A DNA stretch of 64,000 bases from Citrus sinensis (GCF_022201045.2 NC_068564.1:30409001-30473000), one strand, 5' to 3'. Positions 1-13,427 are shown, counted from the stretch's first letter. Notes: generated by a model from the sequence alone, not told the origin. Numbers and translations are program-made.

Positions 1-180
1 CTGGCAAGATATTGTCCGTTTTTTTGTCTTAATAAGGCTCGCATGGTTTTGTTTATGGGGCGCGCATACACCTCAAAACACGTCTTGTCAATTAAGGTGT
101 GAATCACTCTTTATAAACCCAAAATCTCTTCCGTGCTTTGCCGATGTGAGATTCACCTAGAGTGTTACATTAAGACCCTA
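1..180. repeat. Possible dispersed-repeat relic at left edge
   Basis: The first 180 bases contain a GATATTGTCCG-like block, a gcatggttttgtttatgggg block and a gccgatgtgagattcacc block, in that order. This order resembles a non-coding repeat I recall seeing between genes in many eudicots (a 'GATATTGTCCG ... CCGATGTGGGAT' unit). The match is from memory and the left end lies outside the window, so the class is unknown. Confidence 0.35.
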
Positions 181-3100
181 ATCTAATACAAAAAATGAAT
201 GGATTACCCAAAAATCCACTTAATATGTATGTATTTAACAAAATTGATATCAAATATTTGCACTACACATTTACACTGCTAAAGTTCTAAATTTATATGA
301 AATTTTACAAATGAAACATCATGTATATGCTTATTCTTCCCAAAAGGAAAGAATATATAAGAAGAGAGAATTATATTCAATATTTACATATTGATGATGA
401 GAATCTATAAATCAATTTATAATAGAAAATATAATCGTGTTATTAATAAGGCAAATGAATCAATAACTTTAATCGTAACTTGAAATGAAAAAATAAATTA
501 TATCTAGAGCTGACCTATTTAATAATCATATTAAACTTGATCGCCCATAATTATTTATTAATGTCATATTTATGTAGGATAATCTTATTGTTTCAAATTT
601 TGTTAGCTCTAATTATGAGAATCGATTATGCTTTTTTTTTCCTTATTTTTCTATTTGTTGTTGTGGGGGGGGGGGGGTGAATAAAAAATTTGAAGCTACT
701 CTGATTACGGATCCTTGAATTGAATTTTAAAAAATAATAATAATAGGCAAGAGTGTTTTAATTACTCTAAACAAAACGAAGATTAAGTAATTATTCAGTT
801 CAATTTTCTTCATACTCTTGTCAGAGCAGAACCTTTTTGTGGGTGAAGAGCTCTGAGGATTCCATCAATCATCATGCGGAAGGGGCAGGTAGGGTAAAAA
901 AGTAAAAAACGGTTGGTAAATTAGAAAGCGACAGCAAAGTCTAAATTATTGCCATAAAAATAAAAAATAAATAAATAAATAAATAGGACCCACAACGACA
1001 TTCCTCCTTCAAAGAAAGAAAAAAAAAGTTACCATCATCATCTTTTTTTTTTTTTTTTTTTTCTTCTTTTCACCTCGGGAAGGTCAATTGTCTGTCTCGT
1101 CTCTTCAACTGACTGGGGCCCCACGACGTATGATGCTTAGTTGGAACCCCGGAACTCTCCCCTCCCGTCATCACTTAACGCCGTTAATGTCGCTGTCAAA
1201 AGTCGGTTTCACTCTCACCCTCTCTGATGCTCCCTGCCCATTTTCATGCAGTTGGGGTCTGAAAGCTGGAAGTGTAATATTAAATTTCGTTAAAAAATTA
1301 TAACATTTTTTTTTTTCACTTTTTGTTTTTGTCAACTGCATTAAATAAAAAATAGAATAATGTGATATATATTATATTTTTAATTTTTAAACCGATTTTA
1401 AAGTGGGATTTTGTTAATAACAAACTATGATGTCCCCCCTTTCCCGGATTAGAGATGCTGGGGTTAAAGGAACATGTCTCTTTCGTCGGCCCACCAATCA
1501 CTGCCCGCCACGTGATCCCTTTTTCTCAAATTTTAATTTAATTTAATTTTATTTATTTTCTCGTACTTGGTCCTCCACTCACTCCCCATACGTATTATTA
1601 ATATCTGATAGCTTCATTTCAAATAAGAAGATAATGATTTTGGAATTATTTTGTAAACCTTTGATTTTTGTAGATAGCTTGGAATTTAAATATTAATTCT
1701 CTCAATGTAAAGTAGCTTACCTAAAATTTATTTAGTGGGTGATGTAGAATACTTTATATTTAATTCTTTTGTTAAATTTGCAGTGATTAATTCATTATAC
1801 TAGAATGTCTCTAGGGGCTTGCTAAATGATTTTTAAAAAGTTTTGTCTAATTGATCACGCAAGTTCAAATTATAAAAAAAAAATATATATTAGAGAATAA
1901 AAAATTATTAAGATTTTATCTATGGTTTTGCTTTTCTAATAAGAAAAAAAACCAATGATCGATAATCTTCGATGTGTAAAAATGTTGGAGTGAATAGCAA
2001 ACAAAAATTCATTTAAAAACTTTGCCAAATTTTCTATTTCAAACCTTCTTTCCCATATTTGTCACTTGTCGACTAGAGAAGAATGGTCTTGAAGTGTAAA
2101 TATATTATATGTACTTTAAAAATAACCAAAAAAATATTTATTTTTTTCTTTTTTTTTATTTCACAAACAAGATCCATGCACATTACGGCTTAGAAATAAT
2201 TAAAATTGTAACTTTTTTTATGCAGCAATATTTAGTGCACATACCTATATAAGTATATATAATCTATTAAAATGGTCTCTAAAAATAATTTGTATTTGAT
2301 GGTAACTCTAATAATTTTAATTCTTATTGGCATTAACTTAAGAGGAATTATGTTCAATTTGTACTTGTAACTGATAGGTAGGATAATGAACTACGACCAC
2401 AAATTAATATAATCAATCGAGCCATGAGATTTCATTATCTTGGCCCCATTAATGCATTATACTAATTGATGGGTGATCAATTGTACAACGAAAACACTAC
2501 CAATTTTACTGAATCTAATAGCTCATTGGAGGTTTCAGTAAAACACTGATTGAATAAAATCGATAAAATTGAAGCAGCAATCAATTTTTAGCCAAATTGT
2601 TCCAAGAACAAGATATAGAAATATCATTGTCTACTCGACAAGTCTTTAATTATCTTGGTGTTATTTGTCTTGTATTTTATAATACAACTATATAGGACGA
2701 AAAAATTATATGTTGGAAACTTCATATATAAAAACGATTTTGATCATTCACTTGTCACTATAGAAAGGTCCCATGTGCAGTACCTCCGAATAGAGAATTA
2801 TGAAGAAGAATTATCAAACTTACCCGCCGGGGGTGGGGCGAGATTTCTTGCGGCTTTTTAATTCGATGCCAAAAAGCTCTTCAACAATTCGATTGCAAGT
2901 GAATGAATATCTTCAACGAATCATTCTAAATCGCGACTATTCTTATATAATTGGAAGCCCCTACTTGATTTATGTTGCAGCATTTTTTTTTTTTTTTTTA
3001 TCCTTTGTCTATGGTAACATGACGTTTCTAGATGTGAATTCTATGATGTACTCCTTGCTAGTTTGTTATCATTATAATACAAATCGAGTAATATTAGACT

Positions 3101-5079
3101 TAGAAATTCACTAATACCTTATCTTGAAGGCATTTGAAGTGAAGCCCGCAAATTTATTCTCTTCTTTCTTTTTTTTTTTCAACCAAAAAAGAGATCTACT
3201 ATAATATGTTTGGTTGGAGGATGATTGGAGAGGAGATGAATGAAAGGAAAAGAAGAGGGGGAGAAAATGAGTGAAAAAGAGAATGACCAATCTCATTTTC
3301 ATTGTTTGGTTAGATATGAATTTCATCTTTCTCCTATTATTTCTGTTCTCTCTTCTCATTTTCTCTTCTCTCGTGTCCTTATATTTCTTCAAATCAAACA
3401 TGCTAAGATATGACATATTTTATTCTAATAATTACATGAGACACTTAAATTCCTAATACAAGAAGGTGTCAACCAACAATGAGGCCATAGAGTGGCTGAG
3501 GGGGTTGGGTACTTATTTCAACTTGGAAAATCAAATGTACTTTTGTAGACGACGAAGATGGCATCATATAATCAAATCACATGGGCGTGAAATTTTTCAA
3601 TGAACCCACTCACCCCGCTCTATTCGTCGAAATGTCGCTATTAAGCCTGTTATATTCTCAGGTCCCACCACAAGTATTCATCCCGACCATTGCCACGTGT
3701 CATGGCGATACGCCAACATGGACAACATTTTACCGAAGATTAGAAAGGGCCAAGGCTGAAAAGCAATGGCCCACAGCTCACATGGATAGCGTTTTTGCAT
3801 GAAAGCCCCTCAACGACAATTGTTCCCAATCACGTGACCATTTAATGTCATTTATTTATGATTTTGCAGGCCACCCCCTCCGGGGCCAAAACTTCATATC
3901 ACTTGACACCCTCTATTTTATCTTATAATCGTAAACAACTCACGCCACGCCACCCAAATGCGGTATATAACAATCATAGTATTCTATTATTATTGCATTA
4001 TATATATTTAACACTGAAAGGGGATTGGGGGGCCTCTTGAGAGTTTAGAATTATTATTTAATGGAGGAAATGGAATAGAATAAAGAATCGGGTTGGTTGA
4101 GGGCTTGGGCTTGATAATATCGTATGATTTAGAAGGTTCAGGGCTTCTTACAATTAAATAAATATTATTTATATTCTATTAATAATTCAACTCCTTGAAA
4201 TGTGGGATGCGAGAGACACGTATCATAGTTGTCTTTTTCTGTGGCTTACGTGCTGAATTATGCTGATGCCCGCGCATGTCGCAAAATGCTAAGCAATGGA
4301 GGGTGGGTGGACTGGATGACGCCCCATTAATGCTCTCAATCAACTATAAAGCAGTTCGCGTTTTTTAACTTTTTCTTAACTGACCTTTGTTTAATTGACA
4401 TTTAACTACTAAAAAAATTTCATCACATTTTATGTTCCATTTTTTAAATGTTTGAGCGGAGACGGGAACACCACCTACTAAATAAACACCATTCCTTGCC
4501 TCGCCATCGCTTCTATTATACTATTCAATTCAAATGCAGGAGACTGTCAAGAGTCAAGCTTATTCACAGATCTTGTCATAAGAAATAACTGGTCTCATAA
4601 TTTGCATCCGTGGTTTGAAAAGAAAAAGAAGAATAATAAATTAAAGAACACATGATAGATATAGGTAGTAATATGATGGGGGGGGTGGGGGGGGGGGGGT
4701 TAACAATGCAATGTGCAATGCTATTATTTATTTGCATGGGAGAAGAACCTGAAGCTGCCAGAAAATAGTGGACTATCTCTCTTCAACTTATTTAATATGC
4801 CCATCATGCTTCTGAAAACAGTAATGTCCGCTTCATCATTCAGCCTTGCTGCGCTGTGACAATTAACCAAGCGGCATTTATGCATAGTACATGTAACAAA
4901 TTGATACTGCACTTCAAATATGTGTGCCAATTTATTATTCTCCTAGCCTAATATTGGTATTATGCAATTCTAGATCTGCCATTTCAAAAATTCCCTGTAT
5001 ACCAAAAAAGCTCTACGTAAATGTTATTTGTACCCTACGCAGGGAAAACCAACTAACCTTCTTCTCAAGAAATCATACC
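181..5079. other. Gene-poor AT-rich spacer
   Basis: No coding region could be supported. Short open frames (for example 2655-3114 and 3581-3802) show no recognisable domain. The stretch holds G-homopolymer tracts at about 665-677 and 4679-4700, T-runs near 1043-1062 and 2988-2999, and many AT-rich segments. The last few hundred bases should include the 3' UTR of the PAA2 gene that ends at 5080. Confidence 0.6.
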
Positions 5080-6465
5080 CTAATTGCAACTTTCCTTCTT
5101 CTTGTTACTTTCGAATTCATGGAACTGTAGAAGCAATGAGTTGCTGACGACAAAGATAGAGCTCAGGGCCATTAGCCCACCTGTATGAATACAAGCATCA
5201 TTGTAATATATGAGTCTGTTTATGATAACCAGGGCAAGAATATTTATTTAAAGTAGGACCCATTATAAATTTAGGTGACTTGGCTTTTCTTTGAAATGAA
5301 GAGTGCTTCAAATGGTAATGAGAAATATAATATGGTTTTACTCGCCTGAAAGTGAAGGTGTCATGGCAAATTCATATTGAGGAAGTAATGCTCCTGCTGC
5401 AATGGGGATGGCCACAACATTGTATGCTACTGCCCACGACAAATTCTGATACACTTTTGCCATTGTTGCCTTTGCAAGATCCAGTGCGTCTACGACCTAC
5501 AAGGAAGCTATCTCTGTAGGAATCTTGACATGGAAAATATCGAGCTGGGAAAAAAATTATGCACTTCTAAATGGTGTCGCATAAAAAAACCTGATAAATG
5601 TGGTCTTCCCCAAGTTTTTCTTCCATGAAAATTCTAATTCTATAGAACCAAACCTATAACCTGAGAAACTAACTCTCAACAACAGCACTAAAATGTTAAT
5701 GAACTTTGTACTTTCACTAGCAAATGATAAATTTGTACCAGGAAAAAAATCTAATGAAACCGATTGGACAGGCAATGAATCTGTCCGAGACAATTATTCT
5801 AAAATCTAATTGCCCTTATTTTGCAATTGGAAGCACTTTTCTCATTTAAATCTTTTCATGAAAATTAAATAAAATTCTAACACATTTCCAGTTTCAATCC
5901 TCACTAACATCCATGAAATCTTATCCCAGTACCTTCAACCAATCATCAATAGAAATTGTCATGCAAGTAGATGATGGTGAATGCTCTCTCTCTCTCTTTC
6001 ACTCTATATCACACGTTATTGTCATCATGAAGAATACTTATTATGCAAGTAATTGACAAGAAGATAATTTTCAATCACAATGGTTGGCCAAGTGAAATTG
6101 TAAATATGATTTTTATGCCCTGCAAAGCACATAACATGGTTCAACCTTGACCCAAACGAAAAGTAGACATCAAAGCTCAGCTAAAGAATGTTCAACACCA
6201 CTGAAAAATGAAAATACTCATACATACAATATCATACATCTAGGACTCCATTGTATCGCCAAAGTTGGAATCTGCATAAATTAATCAAGAATGATAAAAA
6301 TTGTAACATTCAAAGGAAACATACTTGTGAGAGTTTGTTCCCGAGAAGTATAATGGATGCTGCTGTTGATGCAGCATTTTCTTGTGCTTCAATCTGCAGT
6401 GCAATTCCAACATCCGCAAGAGCCAAAGATGGTGCATCATTTATGCCATCACCAACCTTCCAAAA

Positions 6466-6504
<39 letters not shown>

Positions 6505-9500
6505 ATTAGCATAACAATATATCCAAAACCATAAGTGTAATTCTTTATACGTTTGTTGCTTGGACAATAGTGTCATTTAACACTTTCTAAGCTCATGTTC
6601 ATAAGAATGGCTGGACACCTAAACAAAAATGGAAACTCTGCTTCAAAGCCATTTTGGTCGCATCCATGACCATTTGACGCAACAGTATGATGATATCAGT
6701 CACCAATTTAATGACCAAATAGTTTCTAAAACAATGTTTCCATTAAAATGATAAAAGACCCAGATTCTCAAAGGAAGAACCCAGCAGGATATAAATTAAA
6801 TGCATCATCTGAGAGGAAAATCAAATGCACTACTAAGCTAAATAGGTAAGTCCATATCAGTTTATCTATGTTGATATGAAATGCTATGAGGAATAAGAGA
6901 ATCAGTACCATTGCAACATGATGTCCTGATGTTTGAAGAGTTGATATAACCTCAGACTTTTGCTGCGGAGTCAAGGAAGAGTTGATATATTCTTTTCCTA
7001 TTCCAACTTCCTTGGCTGTTGCTGCAACTGCCTCTTCCCTGTCTCCTGATAGAAGGAGAGTTTTGATACCCTTCTGCTGGAGACTTCCGACCAAAACAAC
7101 AAGATATGCACATAAGGCTCGGAAATCACATGATAACAATTGGAAACAGACAATTTTATCAGCAGATACCATACAAAGCATATAGTAGCAGGGTCACTTC
7201 CGTAATTGAAAATTAGTCACGACGATGAATAGTTCAGCATCATAAGTTAATAACATACTAAGGGGAAGCAAGTTACCTTCTCACAGTATGTTCAGCATCA
7301 TGGCGCAAACTATCAGATATTGCAATAGCACCAATAATACCTTCTCCTTCACGTCCAACATAGACTACTGATTTTGAATAGTTTGATGGTGATGCCAATT
7401 CTGATGACTGATGCGTTACAGCATGTTCCAGATGCTGTACATCAGAATGGTCTCCTTGCTTCTGAAAACGTTCATAAACCCATTCCAAAGTACCAACTGC
7501 AACTAAGCGTCCATCAACTTCCCCTAAGATTCCAAAACCTGGTTCTGCTAACTGCCCTCTTGTGATAGGGCTGGTTAAATTCAATGACTCTGCTTTATTT
7601 ACAATAGCCTTTGCAATTGGATGTGTTGCTGTTTTCTCTACTGCTGCAGCAATTTTAAGAATTTCTGATTCGTCGTAAACAAAAGAGGCCACATTAAAAA
7701 CGGCAGGTTTCCCTTCTGTGAGTGTTCCTGTCTGAAAGTCGGAAATAAAAAAAAAAAGAGGTCAGAACTTAAGAGTTAAGACTTCCATTAGCATAATTTA
7801 GTAAGTCTTGAATTACCTTGTCTAAAGCAAGATAATCTATTCTGGCCAATCGTTCTAATACATCTCCTCCCCTTATAAGAAGTCCTTGTTTTGCTCCTGG
7901 TCATTGTGAATACAACAAAAGTCAACTTAGAGCTTTCTGATCAGTACAGAATCCTGGAAATTGAATATCTAAAAGCAAGTGTTCTAACGACATAACAAAA
8001 ATGTTGACTGTGATTTATTTTTATTTTCCACATTTAATAACTGCAACCAGTGGGTGATTTATACCCTGATTTATGGCAATGAACTAAACAAGCTTGTAGT
8101 AGATAAATTGTTTACTATATGAAAACACCAAAAGTCCCATATGATATTTCGAGCATCCAATAGAAAAAGATTCCTACAAATCATCATTTACCAATTGAAT
8201 GACCAAAGATATCACTGGAAATAACAAGTGGATGCAAATAGAAAACTCACTGAATTCTTTTAAACTTTAAATCAACAACACTAATATGAAAGGAAGTTGG
8301 TCCCAAAACATGAAGCTAACATGTCAAGGGGCAAGGGGAATACATGAGGAAGTTGTGGTTAAAATATGCATGATATCAGCAGTACGAGTCTCTTGTAGAC
8401 TAGTGAATATCATGTGCAATCAAACTCAAGAGATTAACAAGTCAGATGACGTACCAAGGGAGGTGCCAACTAAGATTGCAGTGGGTGTGGCAAGGCCCAG
8501 GGCACATGGGCATGAAACTACCTGGAATAGCAAATCAATGCCATGAGCTGCAAGTATTGGTCAAAAGATAATTAAAGAAATTCCCCAATTGACAGTACAC
8601 TCAGCATTACTTACCAATACATCCACAGATAATTTCAAGCTCAAAAGCAAAGGATTCCCATTTGGCCCAGCCATATCACTGAGCAAAACATCTGGAAAAA
8701 TTTGAGACCCAATGTAGTACCTGAACATGGAAGAAAGAAAGTCTAAGAAGCAGTGGTGAACACAATTAAATTAAGCGGTTCTGCAATTTCAGCATTCATT
8801 AGGATAAATATTTATCATTTTTAGGTCATCATTCACTGCACCATATCACAAGTTCCATCTGTTTGGCTTGGCAAACAAAAGTTTCCATTCAGTTTCTGAA
8901 AACATTAAAAGATTAGAGGTACCTTTAAGAATGTTCAACTTGCATGGCTCTAATGATGATGAAAAGATTTTACAGTTTCTGATCACAAAAAAAAAAAGAA
9001 AAAAAAGAATGCTGATACAGGTAGAGAAGCAAACCCCTACCAAAATGCAAACGTTGCTGCTGATAGAGTCATTACACTGTATACAAATGGCCCAGCTATT
9101 GCATCTGCAAGTCTTTGAATGGGTGCTTCACGGCCTTGAGCCTCCTCAACCTAAGGGTCAGGGCAAAAAGTTTAACATACAGTAGGAAACATTTCATTTC
9201 CTGTCGACATTCTAGGGTAAAAAATTCTTACTTGTTACCAACCATCAAATGCAGACACACTTGGAACATAGCAAATTTAAAATTTTCAACAACTCCTACA
9301 AGACAGTCTAGACTTTCTTACATGCCATTGTTATGAACTTTTTCACCTATTTTAGTTTTTAGGTTTTAAAGAATGTTCTCTCTAGAAAAGGGTGCCAAAT
9401 AGTTCATTACTAATAAAGCTGATTACGATATTAGAACAAGGAGTCTCTTAAATTGCATATGCAAACTCCAAGGAGCAAGACTAGTATATTTGAATTCTAC

Positions 9501-12500
9501 ACAGGCAAAATCCAATAAAAGAAGAAAAAAATGTCTGTGTGTGTATAAGGACTCATTCAAATGATAAAAGTTTAATGTAAACTTGTTTTGGACCAAGTAT
9601 CGGATGTAATAAAGCATAATATATGATCATTCTACAAAAATGAATTTAAAAATAATAATAATTTAGAGTCATTGGAGAAATATGTTTTACTAACCATGCT
9701 CACAATTTTGGATATCATTGAGTTGGAACCAGTTGAACATGCTTCAATCCTTAAAGGTCCATCCTGAAATAGATTAAAATGATTGACTAATTGGAAAACA
9801 ACACGAGTACCACGCATCAAAGGAAAAGTGCTGCAGAAATTCAATTTCATAAGGATTTACTACTGCATGCAAGAGTATGTGGACTAAGCTTGAAATCGTC
9901 AGCACCATTTGGAAAGAAGATAACTTTAGTACAAAATAGAGTGTCTGTCTTGATCTCTCCTCTGATAATAACTTTAACTACTCGAGGTTTATGTGAAAAT
10001 TGTAAAAATATGTTGATATCTCAAGGATATAATATAAGCAAAGAAATAAAATTCCCACCCCAAACAAAGCGAAAGGTCTGGGAAATGATAAAGATCCAAT
10101 TTCTCCTAAACATACCCAGTTTATTGTTCCAGCTGATACAGTGAAGCCTTCTTCTTTAAATACAGGAAGCGATTCTCCCGACAGCATGGATTCATCAACA
10201 ACACTTCTTCCCGCAAGAACCCTGCCCTGTAGAAGGAAATTTTTATTTTAGCAGATTTTCAATGAGCAAACAACTAAGTTTTACATGTAGTGATAGCACA
10301 ATAAAAATCTTAAATTTCACATTGGCATTCAGTTGAAACACTAAGCTATGCAGGCTAGTTCTAGTGTGTTAATAGTGCACCATATACAAATTACATGACT
10401 AAAATTTCAAAACTGGGAACTCTGTTAACAATCAGAAACACTTACGTCCACAGGAATGGTTTCTCCAGGCAAAACTAACACAGAGTCTCCAACACGAATA
10501 TCATCAGTTGGGACCTCAACACAAATTGCATCGGAGCAAAGCACATTATCAGCAGAGGAGCCACTTTCTGATGAAGTAATTACAAGTCTTGACTGAGTGG
10601 ATACTAGTGACTGCAATAAAAAAACTCATGGTAAATCCAAGAGAGAAATTGTATGATAGAATCTTGTAATAGATACAAGTTATTAAGAATACTACAGAAT
10701 AAATTGAACTAAATTGCATCAATTATATTTAGCATCTTCAAATTCCAGAAGCTGACAGAAAACAAAAAGAGTTACTGCATATTGGGTGACAAAAGTTCCT
10801 GATTTCAACTAAAAATGCAGAAAGTAATGAAGTCGAAAATGCTTCAAAGAGTACATGGAAGTCTAGCAGCAGCAAAAAGGAACTAGAACTGTCATTATTC
10901 TATTCAAATCCAGTGGGACACTGGAAGAATAAAATCTTCCCTGTTTCAATTTCAGCCAAGGATTTTCTGAATTCAGAGTTATCAAGATTATCTTAGCGTG
11001 AATGAGTGGCAGTATCCTGGTTTGAACCAATATATGTGAAAAGATGTACACATGGTCACCAATCAAGCAATTTTGAAGCTTCTACGTAGAATGGCAGGTA
11101 TGAGCACTACGTGGCGATTCATGCATGGACATCAATATGAATCAATAGCAACCTAGCACTAATATAAAACTTCAGATGAAGGCACATTAATATAACCTGC
11201 AACTAAACCTGATTTTAAAGAAGAAGCACTCAAGTAGCGCCATGTTTTCTCCATTAAACTTTAGATTTGAAGTTTGTTGTAACTTACTAAAAGTTCATTC
11301 ATGTCGCTAGATGCCCTGATCCTTGCCCTTTCTTCCAAAGAACGCCCTAGCAGCACGAAGCCAAGAAGCATGACCTGAATACTAAAAAACAAGATTCTTC
11401 CATTAGAATCTCAAGGAAAAACATTCTAAGTTTCAATGATTGCCTTTAGGTTAGAATTAATCACTAAAAGATAAATCATTATTACATGAAAAATAAGAAA
11501 TTTTGCTCCAATATGAACAAACTAAAATAATTATCAGATAAAATTACTGGAAAGACTAAAAGTCAAGCAAGTAACCGGTTCCTCAAAAAATGATGCATCC
11601 CAATCAAGCTCAGGTTTCAGAAGTGACACCTACAAGAACAAAGAAATTAAAAATATCATCCAGGGGAATTTTACAGATCTTGCCATCCAGAAAAAAACTA
11701 ACCAAAGGGTCTCACCAAACTAATGAGAAAAGCAACAATGCTTCCGAATCCCACAAGAGAATTCATATTAGGCGATCCTTTTCTGAACGCCCTTAAACCA
11801 TCAGATAGCAGGTCTGCAATATATTTATATTTAATTTAAATCGAAAGGGCCTCATGAATTGATTTTATGATTTTTCGCATTGCACTAGAGAGCCAATCGT
11901 TAACCAGTTTTATAAGCTAAAAAGGGGTCTGCAATATATTTATATTTAATTTAAATCGAAAGGGCCTCATGAATTGATTTTATGATTTTTCGCATTGCAC
12001 TAGAGAGCCAATCGTTGACCAGTTTTATAAGCTAAAAAGGGCCTTTTTTTTTTAACTCTGTTAAATCCTCTAGATTTAAAACATTATACATAAAGGATAA
12101 AACAGATTAATCAACTACATTAAGGAAGCTGAAGAGTGCTAAATAGAAAATGTGGATAGCAACTAACCTCTCCCAGGTCCGATTAAAGCCCCTAACGCAA
12201 ATCCACCTTTCACATATGAATTATCTAGCAGCTCCCACAACGGCCCTGACAAACTCACAACAAATCAATTTACAGTTTAATAAATTAATTACTTAACTAA
12301 CACACTAATCATCCATCATCATTCATTTGATTTAAAACAGAGGGTAAGTTTCATTGACGCCAAAAACAACTGAAGTTTGAAATTAAAAAATTTCGTCCCA
12401 AAATTTATCAAAAATCTCAAAAGTATACCATGAGCAATGTGAATCCCCAATGAATGCGAAATATGAGAGGCATGAGATCCACAACACAAGGCCACCAAAG

Positions 12501-13053
12501 TCCAAGCAAGCGCCACACGATTCCTACTTTTCACTAGCAAATCCTCTCTCTTCTTCGCCAACTCCTTCCATTTCTTCACGTTCTCCGCCACTCCTGTTCC
12601 CGAAACTCTCCTCTTCGCCTCAAATCCACACTCCATCAGCCTCTTCCCCAAGCTCTCGGCTACATTATTCACAACCTCTTCACTCTCCTCAACAACTTCC
12701 GTCCTTAGTTTGATTGCAGCCGTCTCGGTCAACATGTTGACCGCCACCGAGTCGACGCGGTCATCGGCCGTGAGGACTGACTTGACTCGCGCCACGCAGC
12801 CGCCACACATCATGCCGCTAACGTCGAGGAGGACCGTAGAGTCCACTCGTCGTTTCGGAAGCTCAAACGGGGCATTTTGCGGTTGAGTTCTGGTCTCCAG
12901 AGAGTTCGATACGGCGGGAACTCTGCGCCTCCGGCGTCGTTTTGGACGAGAAGCGATGTCAACTCGGTCGAAGTGGAACTTTTTAGTGTAACGATAAGTG
13001 AAGACAAGGTTCGGGTATGGCGATAGAGAGAGTCTTAGTAAATCAGTCGCCAT
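5080..13053 (-). CDS. PAA2: Chloroplast copper-transporting P1B-type ATPase PAA2 (HMA8)
   Basis: Pumps copper across the thylakoid membrane for plastocyanin (known for the family). Seventeen exons, read from the high end: 12429-13053, 12168-12245, 11716-11813, 11576-11629, 11288-11374, 10446-10610, 10116-10226, 9695-9763, 9041-9150, 8615-8720, 8455-8521, 7817-7896, 7277-7731, 6909-7083, 6325-6456, 5346-5496, 5080-5180. These give 2,664 nt and 887 aa, close to the 883 aa I recall for Arabidopsis. An Arg-rich transit peptide precedes a heavy-metal domain with GMMCGGC (Cys83, Cys86). Catalytic landmarks are the A-domain loop SGES at 385-388, membrane CPC at 505-507, DKTGT with phospho-Asp549, HP at 587-588, and GDGIND at 762-767. 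The start is the first ATG before the transit peptide. An in-frame GTG/ATG extension further upstream is less likely. Oddities: intron 16 uses a GC donor, intron 2 carries a 115-bp duplication over its acceptor, and the usual TGES Thr is Ser. The gene is intact. Confidence 0.97.
6470..6501. repeat. (AG)n microsatellite forming a splice polypyrimidine tract
   Basis: About 16 AG units. On the minus strand this is a (CT)n run that ends about a dozen bases before the acceptor of PAA2 exon 15, which begins at 6456. The repeat therefore supplies most of the polypyrimidine tract of intron 14. Confidence 0.9.
11811..12040. repeat. 115-bp tandem duplication, two copies, over a splice acceptor
   Basis: Copy 1 is 11811-11925 and copy 2 is 11926-12040. 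Both begin ggtctgcaatatatttatat and run the same 115 bases. I see one difference, cgttaacc versus cgttgacc. The unit lies in PAA2 intron 2 and, on the minus strand, includes the ATTGCAG acceptor and the first exon 3 bases, so that acceptor is present twice. Confidence 0.95.
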
Positions 13054-13427
13054 TGAAGCGCCAGGAATTGGAGAAAATCGAGGATTAGGATGCTGACGAT
13101 GATCGTTAAAACTTAAAACTAACAAGAGGTCGTCGTTGAAATGTCAACGTGTTATAATCTCTAGTTTGACACGTCAGTTCACTATATCCTTGGCCTTGTG
13201 TCCGTAAGCGGAAAAACGGGCCCAATAGCTTTTGCGGCCGAAAGACGGCGGGAGTGCAAGCTGTACCAAATCACACACTGCCAAGTGGCTAAATGTTACG
13301 AGTTCTTTCAAATGTCGAAACGCTGCGTTTCTGATAAAATATCTCTCTCCTAATCGCGAACATATCTTGTGCGTTATCTTGTAGACTCTCGCTCCAGTGT
13401 CTTTAGCCGTGCAGGAAAATTAAAAAA
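13054..13427. promoter_or_regulatory. Shared bidirectional promoter region, PAA2 / YLMG
   Basis: This 374-bp spacer separates the start codons of two divergent plastid-protein genes and must hold both 5' UTRs and core promoters. It contains a GGGCCCAATA stretch near 13218, which includes the site II/TCP-type TGGGCC element common in promoters of housekeeping and plastid-protein genes. A GC-richer patch (gcggccgaaagacggcggg) lies near 13235. No clear TATA box is visible for either gene. The assignment rests on arrangement and motif only. Confidence 0.6.

Noticed and set aside
1088-1303. 71-codon plus-strand open frame
   Set aside because: No recognisable domain and no splice or family support; it lies in gene-poor sequence.
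2655-3114. Two overlapping plus-strand frames of 68 and 104 codons
   Set aside because: Composition is low-complexity (a Phe run from a T-tract) and no protein family was recognised.
3581-3802. 73-codon plus-strand frame in somewhat less AT-rich DNA
   Set aside because: No family similarity recognised, and no flanking exons that extend it.
5342-5346. GT donor (GTAAAA) a few bases inside PAA2 intron 16 as an alternative to the GC donor
   Set aside because: It would add four bases to the exon and shift the frame across the conserved GLMALSS segment.
7374-7565. Plus-strand frame opposite PAA2 exon 13
   Set aside because: Antisense shadow of a well-supported conserved exon.
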